The position numbers and the translations under genes were made by a program. DNA of 64,000 nt from Acidaminococcaceae bacterium (GTDB lineage: Bacteria; Bacillota; Negativicutes; Acidaminococcales; Acidaminococcaceae): NCBI GenBank assembly GCA_022484685.1, contig JAKVKY010000002.1, positions 1 to 64,000 of the forward strand, given 5' to 3'. The notes under the pieces were generated by a model. It saw only the letters and a program-made list of their open reading frames with translations, searched no databases and was not told the DNA's origin. Below, piece after piece: positions 8,013 through 15,874 of this stretch. How positions within the stretch are numbered: position 1 is the stretch's first letter; the number at the start of each line of letters is the position of its first letter.

Positions 8013-9131
8013 ATGGAAGAGTTGCCAAAAGTAACGGTGGACAAACCTATAAATAACATTCTGGTCCTGGGAAAAACAGGGGTGGGTAAAACCAGCCTCA
8101 TTAACTACCTGTTTGGTTTAGCTTTACCTGTGGGCGCAGGTTTGCCGGTGACAGGCCGGGGTCTGCATGAACGCACCGTGGTCCAAAGCGGTATCGAATT
8201 CCATGTGTACGACAGCTGGGGCATCGAGGCGGACCGGATGAGCGCCTGGCAGCAGGAAGTATTGACGGAGATTGGCCGCCGCAACCGCAGTCCCCGGATC
8301 ATGGACTGGTTTCATGCTATCTACTATTGCTTTAGTGCCAACAGTGCCCGCATCGAGGCGGCCGAGGTGGAAAACATCCTGGTGCCGCTGGTGAGCAAGG
8401 GCTACCGGGTCATGATCATCCTGACCCATGCCGACCAGGGGTTTCAGAAAGCAGCCAAGCTGAAGGGGATGCGGGAGTATCTGCTCCGGACCCTGCGGCA
8501 GGCCCGGCCGGATTTTCAGGAAAGCGATATCATCAATGAGTCCAGCGTGGCAGGCGTCAGCCTGGCCGGTGATAAGCTGGAACAGTTTGGCAAGGAGCAG
8601 GTGCTGGCGGTTTCCCTGCGCAATTTGAGCGAGGCCATTGCCCGGCGGCTGCCGGAGTTTTACAAGAGCAACGTCCAGGCTAAGCTGGCGGGCTGGCGGG
8701 AACGCAGCCTTATCTTTATCGCTCATGCCAATATCGGTTTCTTCTTTAACAATAAGGATGCCAAGAACCTGATCAAGGATCTGAACCTGGATTTGCACAA
8801 CACCTTTGGCGCCATTGACGCCGATGCGGGACGTGCGGAAAAAGAAGCGTCCTTGTACCTGGCCACCCTGGCGGCGGCAGGTTTGACCCCGGGGCAGGAT
8901 GAGGCTCAGGTGCTGCCGCTCCAGTTAGATAAATATGATTTTACCCACGCTAATTTCCAGGTCCAGCTGGATTTCTGGGGTGGTTTTGTCAAGAGTAACC
9001 GTACTATCCGCAAGGAGCTGACGGCACGGGTGGAGAAAACTTATCAAGAAATCCTGCACAGTCTGGAAGCACGCAGGGAAGGGTATGCGGAAAGTTTGCT
9101 GGCGGCGCTCAGTAAGCTGCTCCGTTTCTAA
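8013..9131 (+). CDS. Second Era/dynamin-like GTPase, partner of the preceding gene
   Basis: A 372-residue GTPase with G1 LGKTGVGKTS (20-28), G3 DSWG (67-70) and G4 THAD (138-141). The G3 and G4 motifs both depart from the classic DxxG/NKxD in the same way as in the upstream gene, which marks the two as sister proteins. It lacks the hydrophobic DUF697-like tail; instead the C-terminal half (190-372) is charged and helical (GWRERSLIFIAHANIGF, DFWGGFVKSNRTIRKEL), so it is probably soluble. I chose ATG 8013 since GAGGTG lies just after the previous stop codon; GTG 8007 is inside that site. A membrane GTPase paired with a soluble one recalls bacterial dynamin-like pairs, but homology to those is not shown. 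Confidence 0.75.
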   Translation: MEELPKVTVDKPINNILVLGKTGVGKTSLINYLFGLALPVGAGLPVTGRGLHERTVVQSGIEFHVYDSWGIEADRMSAWQQEVLTEIGRRNRSPRIMDWFHAIYYCFSANSARIEAAEVENILVPLVSKGYRVMIILTHADQGFQKAAKLKGMREYLLRTLRQARPDFQESDIINESSVAGVSLAGDKLEQFGKEQVLAVSLRNLSEAIARRLPEFYKSNVQAKLAGWRERSLIFIAHANIGFFFNNKDAKNLIKDLNLDLHNTFGAIDADAGRAEKEASLYLATLAAAGLTPGQDEAQVLPLQLDKYDFTHANFQVQLDFWGGFVKSNRTIRKELTARVEKTYQEILHSLEARREGYAESLLAALSKLLRF

Positions 9132-9170
9132 GGAGAGGGGAAAAACTTATTCTTAGGGAGGCAGTACATC

Positions 9171-12170
9171 ATGGCGGCAGAGAAACGCAAAGTCCTGATT
9201 ATCGATGACATGCAGATCAACAGGAAGATGCTGCATGCGATCCTGGCTAGCGAGTACGAGGTCCTGGAAGCCGATGACGGCGACACAGGGCTGGAAACTT
9301 TGCGCGCCTTGAAAGAGACCATTTCCCTGATTATCCTGGATCTGGTGATGCCCAGGATGAACGGCTACAAGTTCTTGGAGCTTAAACAAAAGGACCCGGA
9401 GATCATGAACGTGCCGGTCCTGGTCATGACTGCCGACAGTTCGGTGGCTTCGGAATCACGCTGCCTGCAGCTGGGAGCCCTGGACTTTTTGGTCAAACCT
9501 TATAACGGCACCATCATCTTACAGCGGGCCCGGAATATTATCGGCCTCCGGGAAAATACGGCCCTGCGCAATACCTTGGAACGTGATTCCCTGACGGGAC
9601 TGTACAACCGGGAAGCCTTTATGCAGCGGGCGACAGAGTTTTTGCACGGCTATGAAGGTAAGAAAGCCTGCTGGGTGCTGGTGGGCAACCTGGAAAAATT
9701 TAAAGTGGTGAATGCGGTTTATGGCCACCAAAAGGGCGACGAGCTGTTGCAGTATATTGCGGAGTGTTTCCGGCAGGTACAACAGCAGGAAGGGTTTACC
9801 GGCCTCTGTGCCAGGATGGCGGGCGATAACTATGCCTGCTGCTGCGCCGCGTCTTCCGAAGCTAATTTGGTGGCGGTGACTAAGAAGATGATAGACCGCA
9901 TCCAGGCATATCCTATCCATCTGCATCTGACTTTCCAGGTGGGTGTGTATAAGGTAGAGTCCCTGGAACTGCCGGTCAACGCCATGTATGACCTGGCGTC
10001 TCTGGCCCTGCAGGAGATTAAGGGCAAGTACGGCCGTGATATCAGTATCTACGATGAAAAGATGCGGGATGCCTTCGTCCACGAACAGGAACTGGCGGAA
10101 GAGATGCTGCCGGCCCTGAAAAATGAAGAGTTTAAAGTTTACTATCAGGGCAAGTACAATCTGACCAGCGGCGAGTTAATCGGTGCGGAAGCCTTATCCC
10201 GCTGGCAGCATCCCAAGTACGGCCTCCTGACGCCCAATAAATTTATCCAGACCATGGAAAAGAACGGCATTATCAGCATGCTGGACTTTTATGTGGCCGA
10301 GCATGCCTGCCGGGATTTACGCCGCTGGATTGAGGAGGGGCATGAGTCGTTCCCGGTTTCCGTGAATATTTCCCGGATCGATGTTTACAACCTGGACCTG
10401 GTGCAACGTTTACAAGATTTGATGCATAAATATGATTTGCCGCTGCAGCTGCTGGAACTGGAGTTTACGGAAACGGCCTATACTCAGGATTCCAACCAGA
10501 TGGTGCAGATGGCTAACGCTTTGAAAGCGGCGGGTTTTAACCTGGCCATGGACGATTTCGGCAGCGGCTATTCTTCCCTGAACCTGCTGGGAGATGTGCC
10601 TTTTGACGTGGTGAAGCTGGACATGCATTTCCTGAAAATCAGCCAGAAGGAACGGCAACGCGAGATGCTCAGCTTTGCGGTGGACCTGGTAAAACGGATG
10701 GGCATCACGCTGCTGGCGGAAGGCATAGAAACTGAGGAAGAAGCCGCCTTTTTGCGCAGCATGGGCTGCAACCAGGGACAGGGTTACTATTTTGCCAAAC
10801 CTCTGGAGCGTTCTTCCTTTGAGCAGCTGTTCACGGATAAACGCCACCTTCAGGTGGCCCAGCAGAACAGTACCACTTTTGCCAATATTACCATGGAAGC
10901 CATCTATAATCCCAATTCGTCCTTTAACCTGCTCTTTAACGCCTATGTTGGCGCCCTGGGGATCTTTGAGATAAAGGGTAAAAGTGTTTCGGCGGTCCGC
11001 TGCAACGATATGTTCTTAAAGCTTTATAAAAAATATATCGATAAAGATGGTCAATATTTTAAGGAAGATTTTATCAGCTTTATCCTTCCGGAAGACCGGC
11101 CCCTGCTCTTTAAGGCGATAGACGAGCTGATGGAGAAGAACGGCGAGGTTAACCTGGATGTGCGGGTTAAGAGCAAGTTTCAGAAAGACCTGGTGCGTTG
11201 GGTGCATATCAAGGCGAAGATGCTCTACCATGACGCCGGTAATATTATGTTCCTGGGCAGCTTTGATGATATCACGGACAATAAGAACCGGGAGCTGGAA
11301 CTGAGGAGCCGCGAGGAACAATTCATCGTGGCGGTACAGAATGCCCGCAACGTGATCATGCGTTACGACCCGCTTTCCAATACTATCGAGATTTACGGCA
11401 GCCATGCTTTTGCCAATAACTATACCCGTCTGGAGATTCACGACGCCATTGACGAACTGGTGCGTTTTCACAGATGGAATGAGAAAGCTTATGCCCAGTG
11501 GCAGGCGTTCTTTAAACAGATTCACAGCGGCGGGGAAAGCGGCCAGAAGATGTTTGCTTTCGTGGATAACCTGGACAAGCAGACCTTCTATGATGCCACC
11601 TTCCAGAACCAGTACGACACGGAACACAAGCTGGTAAAGACTCTCTGCGTGTTTAAGGATGTGACGGAGAGCAAGGAGAAAGAACTGTCCCTGTTAACCG
11701 CTTCCAGGCGGGAAGCGCTCACCGGCCTTTTGAACCGGCACGCTTTCGAGGAAGGCGTGAATAACATGCTGGAACATAAGGACCTGGAACATTTTGACTA
11801 TGCTTTCGGCATGCTGGATATGGATGATTTTAAGTCCATTAACGATGAGAAGGGCCACTTCTTTGGGGACGAGGTGCTGGTACGGGTGGCGGAGATCTTG
11901 AGCCGTTGCTTCCGTAGCCACGACCTGGTAGCCAGGATGGGCGGTGACGAATTTGCCTTCTTCGTGGCCCTGCCGAAAAATACGGCGGCCATGGCCAACC
12001 TGGAAAAACGGGTGCGCAACGCCTTTATGCACCAGGGCCAGGAAGACGATATCAAGGCGGCCATCGAATGTTCCATCGGCATCTCCCATTTCACCGGTAG
12101 CGAAACTTTCGACGACTTGTACACCCAGGCCGATAAAGCCATGTACAATAAAAAGAACGATAAGGAATAA
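9171..12170 (+). CDS. Cyclic-di-GMP signalling protein, REC-GGDEF(degenerate)-EAL-sensor-GGDEF
   Basis: A 999-residue cytoplasmic signalling protein. Residues 5-125 form a receiver domain with phospho-acceptor D57 (LDLVMP) and K109 (FLVKPY). Residues 135-300 form a GGDEF fold whose motif has become AGDNY (217-221), so it cannot make c-di-GMP. Residues 310-560 form an EAL domain with GAEALSRW (339-346), DDFGSGYSS (461-469), KLDMHFL and AEGIET, all consistent with active phosphodiesterase. About 580-840 looks like one or two PAS-type sensor modules. The C-terminal GGDEF has an intact MGGDEF (924-928) and should be an active cyclase. No transmembrane segment is seen. The message may continue from the GTPase pair 39 bp upstream. 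The cognate histidine kinase is not in the window. Confidence 0.92.
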   Translation: MAAEKRKVLIIDDMQINRKMLHAILASEYEVLEADDGDTGLETLRALKETISLIILDLVMPRMNGYKFLELKQKDPEIMNVPVLVMTADSSVASESRCLQLGALDFLVKPYNGTIILQRARNIIGLRENTALRNTLERDSLTGLYNREAFMQRATEFLHGYEGKKACWVLVGNLEKFKVVNAVYGHQKGDELLQYIAECFRQVQQQEGFTGLCARMAGDNYACCCAASSEANLVAVTKKMIDRIQAYPIHLHLTFQVGVYKVESLELPVNAMYDLASLALQEIKGKYGRDISIYDEKMRDAFVHEQELAEEMLPALKNEEFKVYYQGKYNLTSGELIGAEALSRWQHPKYGLLTPNKFIQTMEKNGIISMLDFYVAEHACRDLRRWIEEGHESFPVSVNISRIDVYNLDLVQRLQDLMHKYDLPLQLLELEFTETAYTQDSNQMVQMANALKAAGFNLAMDDFGSGYSSLNLLGDVPFDVVKLDMHFLKISQKERQREMLSFAVDLVKRMGITLLAEGIETEEEAAFLRSMGCNQGQGYYFAKPLERSSFEQLFTDKRHLQVAQQNSTTFANITMEAIYNPNSSFNLLFNAYVGALGIFEIKGKSVSAVRCNDMFLKLYKKYIDKDGQYFKEDFISFILPEDRPLLFKAIDELMEKNGEVNLDVRVKSKFQKDLVRWVHIKAKMLYHDAGNIMFLGSFDDITDNKNRELELRSREEQFIVAVQNARNVIMRYDPLSNTIEIYGSHAFANNYTRLEIHDAIDELVRFHRWNEKAYAQWQAFFKQIHSGGESGQKMFAFVDNLDKQTFYDATFQNQYDTEHKLVKTLCVFKDVTESKEKELSLLTASRREALTGLLNRHAFEEGVNNMLEHKDLEHFDYAFGMLDMDDFKSINDEKGHFFGDEVLVRVAEILSRCFRSHDLVARMGGDEFAFFVALPKNTAAMANLEKRVRNAFMHQGQEDDIKAAIECSIGISHFTGSETFDDLYTQADKAMYNKKNDKE

Positions 12171-12183
12171 ACAAAAATAAAAG

Positions 12184-12298
12184 AGCAGCCGTACTTTTCT
12201 GAAGCGGGGCATCTATACCACAGCGGTCGGAACGGTGATTTACCGTTCCGGGTACCGCGTGGGGAGCTGCCCGTAGCGTAGAAAAGTATGGCTGCTTG
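12184..12298. terminator. 115-nt multi-segment hairpin, probable bidirectional terminator
   Basis: Outer arms AGCAGCCgTACTTTTCT and AGAAAAGTAtGGCTGCT enclose further pairing segments (GGGCA/TGCCC, CCACAGCGGT/ACCGCGTGG) and a perfect tip CGGAACGGT/ACCGTTCCG. GTTTTTT follows on the plus strand and TTTTATTTTTG on the minus strand. It lies between convergent genes. Confidence 0.75.
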
Positions 12299-12314
12299 TT
12301 TTTTACTCAGAATC

Positions 12315-13280
12315 TTATTTTACGGTGGCGATGATACTCTTAATATCAATCTTCTTCTGCTGCATCTTGTTAGCCATCAGGAAGTCCTGGGTTTCTTCCA
12401 GATCCTTGATGTCCTTGTCGGTGATGGCGGTGGTGAAATCGTACCAGGGCGCCATGGTCTGTACGTCAGCTACGCTGAGTCCGGTTTCCTTGGCGGTGAA
12501 CTCATAGGCCTTGGCCTGGTTCTTCTTCATGAAGTCAATGTTTTCCTGATGCAGGGCCAGATATTTCTTGACTACTTCCGGATGCTCCTTCAGCAGTTTG
12601 CCATTGACGCCGATAACGATGGTAGCGTCGACCAAACCTTCGCCGTTAACCAGGATGCGGGCGCCGGCCTTTTGGGCACGCAGCACGTCGCTGCCGGCTA
12701 CCAGGGCCGCATCAGCGTTGCCGCTGAGCATAGCGTTTACGGAGGCAGGGATGTCCAGGCTTAAGAACTTTACGGCATCGGCGTTCAGGTTACTCTTCTT
12801 TAAAGCTGCTACCAGGATCTGGTGCAGGATGGTGCCTTTAGGACCGGCTACCGTCTTGCCTTTTAAATCGGCCACGGTTTTGATGGCCGGGTTCTTGACC
12901 ATGATGTTGAAGGCTTTGGGGGCCCGGCTGTAGATGCCGACAATCTTCACATCCACACCGTTAGCCGCAGCTAAGATGGCGCTGGTGCCGCCCAGGGCGC
13001 TGCACACATCCAGGCTGCCGGCCGCCAGGGCTTCGGTCTGTTTGGCGCCGCTGTTAATCTCCGGGAAGGTAACCTTAATGTTATCTTTGGCAAACCCTTT
13101 CACCAGGGTCTGGTTGTTCTTATCCACGATACTGGGAATGTTGAGCGGGGATTTCACGTAGGTGACCTTTAAATCTTTTACAGGCGCAGCCGCCGGTTTA
13201 GCCGGGGTGCTGCCGCAACCTGCCAGCAGGGTAACACTGAGGACACAACTGAGGATAAATGCTGTTAGACGTTTGTTCAT
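12315..13280 (-). CDS. ABC transporter substrate-binding lipoprotein, SsuA/TauA/NMT1-like
   Basis: A 321-residue periplasmic-type binding protein tethered as a lipoprotein (signal VLSVTLLAGCGS, lipobox LAGC). The fold is that of sulfonate/nitrate/taurine binders: KAFNIMVKNPAIKTVADLKGKTVAGPKGTI and the AALVAGSD... region are typical. It captures a small organic anion (alkanesulfonate, taurine, nitrate or a pyrimidine precursor; not distinguishable here). It is the last gene of the minus-strand set with its permease and ATPase and overlaps the ATPase stop by 4 nt. No desulfonation enzyme (SsuD, TauD) lies nearby, so the substrate class stays open. Confidence 0.82.
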   Translation of the reverse strand: MNKRLTAFILSCVLSVTLLAGCGSTPAKPAAAPVKDLKVTYVKSPLNIPSIVDKNNQTLVKGFAKDNIKVTFPEINSGAKQTEALAAGSLDVCSALGGTSAILAAANGVDVKIVGIYSRAPKAFNIMVKNPAIKTVADLKGKTVAGPKGTILHQILVAALKKSNLNADAVKFLSLDIPASVNAMLSGNADAALVAGSDVLRAQKAGARILVNGEGLVDATIVIGVNGKLLKEHPEVVKKYLALHQENIDFMKKNQAKAYEFTAKETGLSVADVQTMAPWYDFTTAITDKDIKDLEETQDFLMANKMQQKKIDIKSIIATVK

Positions 13281-13993
13281 GATGAGCTCCTTTCACTGAG
13301 GGCGACTAAAATTCGTTGTCTGAGGCTTTGTATTTCTACCTGCACAGCCTGACGAGGCTGGGGCAGGTTGATGCTGATTTGTTCCTGGATGGCGCCGGAC
13401 GCCATGACCAGGACCCGGTCGCCTAAGAGCACGGCTTCTTCCACGTCGTGGGTGACAAAGAGGATGGTCTTGCGGGTGGCGGCGTATAATTGCAGCAAAG
13501 TGAGCTGCAGGCTGCGCCGGGTAAAATAATCCAAAGCGCTAAAAGGTTCATCCATGAGGATGATATCCGGGTCGTAGTATAAGGTACGTCCCAGGGAAAC
13601 CCGCTGGGCCATGCCGCCGGAAAGCTGACGGGGATAAAGGCTGGCCGCCTCGGTCAGCTCCAGCTGCTGTAGCAATTTTTGCAGGCGGGCCGGATCTTCA
13701 TGAGGTGCGGCGCTGTCAGCAAAAGCAATATTCTGGGCTACGGTGAGCCAGGGCATGAGCCGGGGTTCCTGAAAGACGATGCCGATGCGCCGTGCCGTCC
13801 CCGTCAGGGCGATGGTACCGGCGCTGGGAGCTTCCAGACCTGCGATTAACCGCAGCAAAGTAGTTTTGCCGCAGCCGCTTTTGCCCACGATGCAGGTGAA
13901 GCTGTGGTCGGCAAAGGTGAGGGTGGCCGGCGCCAACGCGACCTTGCCGGCGTAACTTTTACTGAGGCCGCTCAGGCTAAGCATGGGCGTCAC
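13277..13993 (-). CDS. ABC transporter ATPase, SsuB/TauB-like
   Basis: A 238-residue ATP-binding subunit with Walker A GKSGCGKTT (near 38), Q-loop VFQEPRLMPW, signature LSGGMAQRVSLGR, Walker B IILMDEPFSALD and switch histidine VTHDVEEA. The PRLMPW sequence after the Q-loop is typical of the nitrate/sulfonate/taurine subgroup. It powers import by the adjacent permease. It overlaps the permease gene by 17 bp and the binding-protein gene by 4 bp, so the three are translationally coupled. Confidence 0.88.
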   Translation of the reverse strand: MTPMLSLSGLSKSYAGKVALAPATLTFADHSFTCIVGKSGCGKTTLLRLIAGLEAPSAGTIALTGTARRIGIVFQEPRLMPWLTVAQNIAFADSAAPHEDPARLQKLLQQLELTEAASLYPRQLSGGMAQRVSLGRTLYYDPDIILMDEPFSALDYFTRRSLQLTLLQLYAATRKTILFVTHDVEEAVLLGDRVLVMASGAIQEQISINLPQPRQAVQVEIQSLRQRILVALSERSSS

Positions 13994-14741
13994 CTGCCTT
14001 TTGCCGCCAGGGCAGCAGTCTGTTTAAAACATTTAAAAAGATGCTGTCAATCAAAGAACCGATGATGCCGATGCAGAGCATGCCCACCAGGACGATATCC
14101 GGGCGGCTCATCTGCTCCGCGTCCAGAATCAGGTAGCCGATGCCGGCGGAAGCGGCAATCAGTTCGGCACCGATGAGGGCCCGCCAGCTGTAACCTAAGG
14201 ACAGCTGCAGCCCGACGGCGATGGCGTCCAGGGCGGCCGGCAGCTGAATATGCCGGACCTGGGTGCTTTCGCTAAAGTTCAGGCTGCGGCCCACTTCTAG
14301 CAGTTTGGGGTCGCAGTTCCGGATGCCGCTGTAAGTATTCAAAAAGAGCGGGAAGAACGAGGCCAGGAAGATGATGGTCAGCTTGCTGGCTTCGCCGATG
14401 CCGGTCCAGAGGATGATCAAAGGGATGCACGCCAGGGGCGGCACATGCCGCAAAAATTCCAGCAGGGGCCAGCAGTAGGACTCAAAAGCCCGGCTGCGTC
14501 CGCACAGGATGCCCAGCGGGATGGCGGCCAGACAGCTGAGCAGAAAGCCGCTAAAGACTCTCTCTAAACTGATAGCCAGATGGTGAGGCAGGGCGCCGCT
14601 GGCGCAGAGCTCGCCTAAACTTTGTAAGGTGGTGCCGGGACTGGGGAGCAGGTAGGGGCTGAAGAGGTGCAGGGCCGTAACCAGGTACCAGAACAGCAGC
14701 AGACCTAGCGGTAGCAGCAGTCCGTTCTTGAAAGCGCGCAT
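13977..14741 (-). CDS. ABC transporter permease, SsuC/TauC-like
   Basis: A 254-residue inner-membrane permease with about six hydrophobic helices. The EAA-type loop reads EVGRSLNFSESTQVRHIQLPAALDAIAVGLQLSLGYSWRALIGAE in outline, the docking site for the ATPase, and ends with the family motif GIGYLILDAEQM. It is the first gene of the Ssu-like set, with GAGGAG before ATG 14741. It starts only 14 bp after a terminator-like hairpin that closes the upstream Fbp-like operon, so no promoter fits between them. Confidence 0.87.
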   Translation of the reverse strand: MRAFKNGLLLPLGLLLFWYLVTALHLFSPYLLPSPGTTLQSLGELCASGALPHHLAISLERVFSGFLLSCLAAIPLGILCGRSRAFESYCWPLLEFLRHVPPLACIPLIILWTGIGEASKLTIIFLASFFPLFLNTYSGIRNCDPKLLEVGRSLNFSESTQVRHIQLPAALDAIAVGLQLSLGYSWRALIGAELIAASAGIGYLILDAEQMSRPDIVLVGMLCIGIIGSLIDSIFLNVLNRLLPWRQKAGDAHA

Positions 14742-14754
14742 AGTTTCTCCTCGA

Positions 14755-14784
14755 TAAAAAAGGCCCAGGCATACAGCCGGGGCC
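14755..14784 (-). terminator. Terminator between the two ABC operons
   Basis: On the minus strand GGCCCCGGC/GCCTGGGCC followed by TTTTTT. It lies between the fbpC-like stop and the ssuC-like start. Confidence 0.8.
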
Positions 14785-14791
14785 GGAACAA

Positions 14792-15859
14792 CTAAATCAG
14801 ATGCATGGAATCCAGGTCCACGTTCAGGAACACCTTCTCGCCGGCGGCAAAAACTTCTTTAGTGATGGGATTATATTCCTTAACCTGCAATTTTTGTTCC
14901 TGGGCGGTAATCACATAGTCCTGGGATTCGCCCATGAAGACGCTGCTGACTACCTGACAGGGGATGGTGCCGGTCCGGGCTAATTTTAAACCTTCCGGAC
15001 GGGTGACAATCTTACAGGGGTCGCTGGCTTTAAGTTTGCCGTTGTTCTTCTTCGTGGCGGTGATACCTAAAAATTCTACCGCGAGCTGGTCGCCGTTAAC
15101 GGCAGTTACCTTGCCCGGCGTAATATTAGCCATGCCGATAAAATCAGCCACGAAAGGTGTGGCCGGCTGGGCATATATCTCGTGGGGCGTACCCATCTGC
15201 TCCACCTGGCCGGCTTTCATGACGATGATCCGGTCCGACAGGCTCATGGCCTCGGACTGGTCGTGGGTGACATAGATACTGGTGATGCCTACCTTGCGCT
15301 GAATCTTGTGAATCTCGTTGCGCATATAGATACGCAGCTTGGCATCCAGGTTGGACAAAGGTTCATCAAAAAGCAATACGGAAGGTTCCATGACCAGGGC
15401 CCGGGCTAAAGCCACCCGCTGCTGCTGGCCGCCACTAAGCTGGTTGGGGGCACGGGTATCCATGCCTTCCAGACCTACCATGGCTAAGATGTCCTTCACT
15501 TTTTGGGCGATCACATCTTTGGGCAGTTTTTTAATCTTCAGGCCGTAGGCCACGTTGTCAAACAGGTTTAAATGAGGGAAAAGGGCATAGCTCTGGAACA
15601 CCATGGCGGTATCCCGCTTATCCGGGGTCAGGCTGTTCACCCGGGTATCCCCGATGTAGATATCGCCGGCGGTGGGAATCTCAAAGCCCGCGATCATACG
15701 CAGGATGGTGGTCTTGCCGCAGCCGGAAGGTCCCAGCAGCGTGACAAACTCGCCGGGATTGATGGTCAGGTTTACGTCTTTTACTGCTACTACCTGTTTA
15801 CCCTTGATGCCCTGGTAAACTTTTTTTAAGTTTTGAATCTTTACACTGGCAACAGTCAT
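14792..15859 (-). CDS. ABC transporter ATPase, FbpC/PotA-like (MOI/CUT1 family)
   Basis: A 355-residue ATPase of a binding-protein-dependent importer. Walker A GPSGCGKTT (near 43), signature LSGGQQQRVALARAL, Walker B VLLFDEPLSNLDAKLR and the switch THDQSEAM are intact. A C-terminal TOBE-type domain (about 245-355) marks the ferric iron, polyamine, thiamine or phosphonate class. It is co-transcribed after the permease gene, 15 bp away. The partner binding protein lies two genes upstream, so the order is binding protein, permease, ATPase, which is the usual Fbp/Sfu/Afu order. Substrate assignment to iron is probable but not proven. Confidence 0.85.
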   Translation of the reverse strand: MTVASVKIQNLKKVYQGIKGKQVVAVKDVNLTINPGEFVTLLGPSGCGKTTILRMIAGFEIPTAGDIYIGDTRVNSLTPDKRDTAMVFQSYALFPHLNLFDNVAYGLKIKKLPKDVIAQKVKDILAMVGLEGMDTRAPNQLSGGQQQRVALARALVMEPSVLLFDEPLSNLDAKLRIYMRNEIHKIQRKVGITSIYVTHDQSEAMSLSDRIIVMKAGQVEQMGTPHEIYAQPATPFVADFIGMANITPGKVTAVNGDQLAVEFLGITATKKNNGKLKASDPCKIVTRPEGLKLARTGTIPCQVVSSVFMGESQDYVITAQEQKLQVKEYNPITKEVFAAGEKVFLNVDLDSMHLI

Positions 15860-15874
15860 TATGTCATGTCCTCC

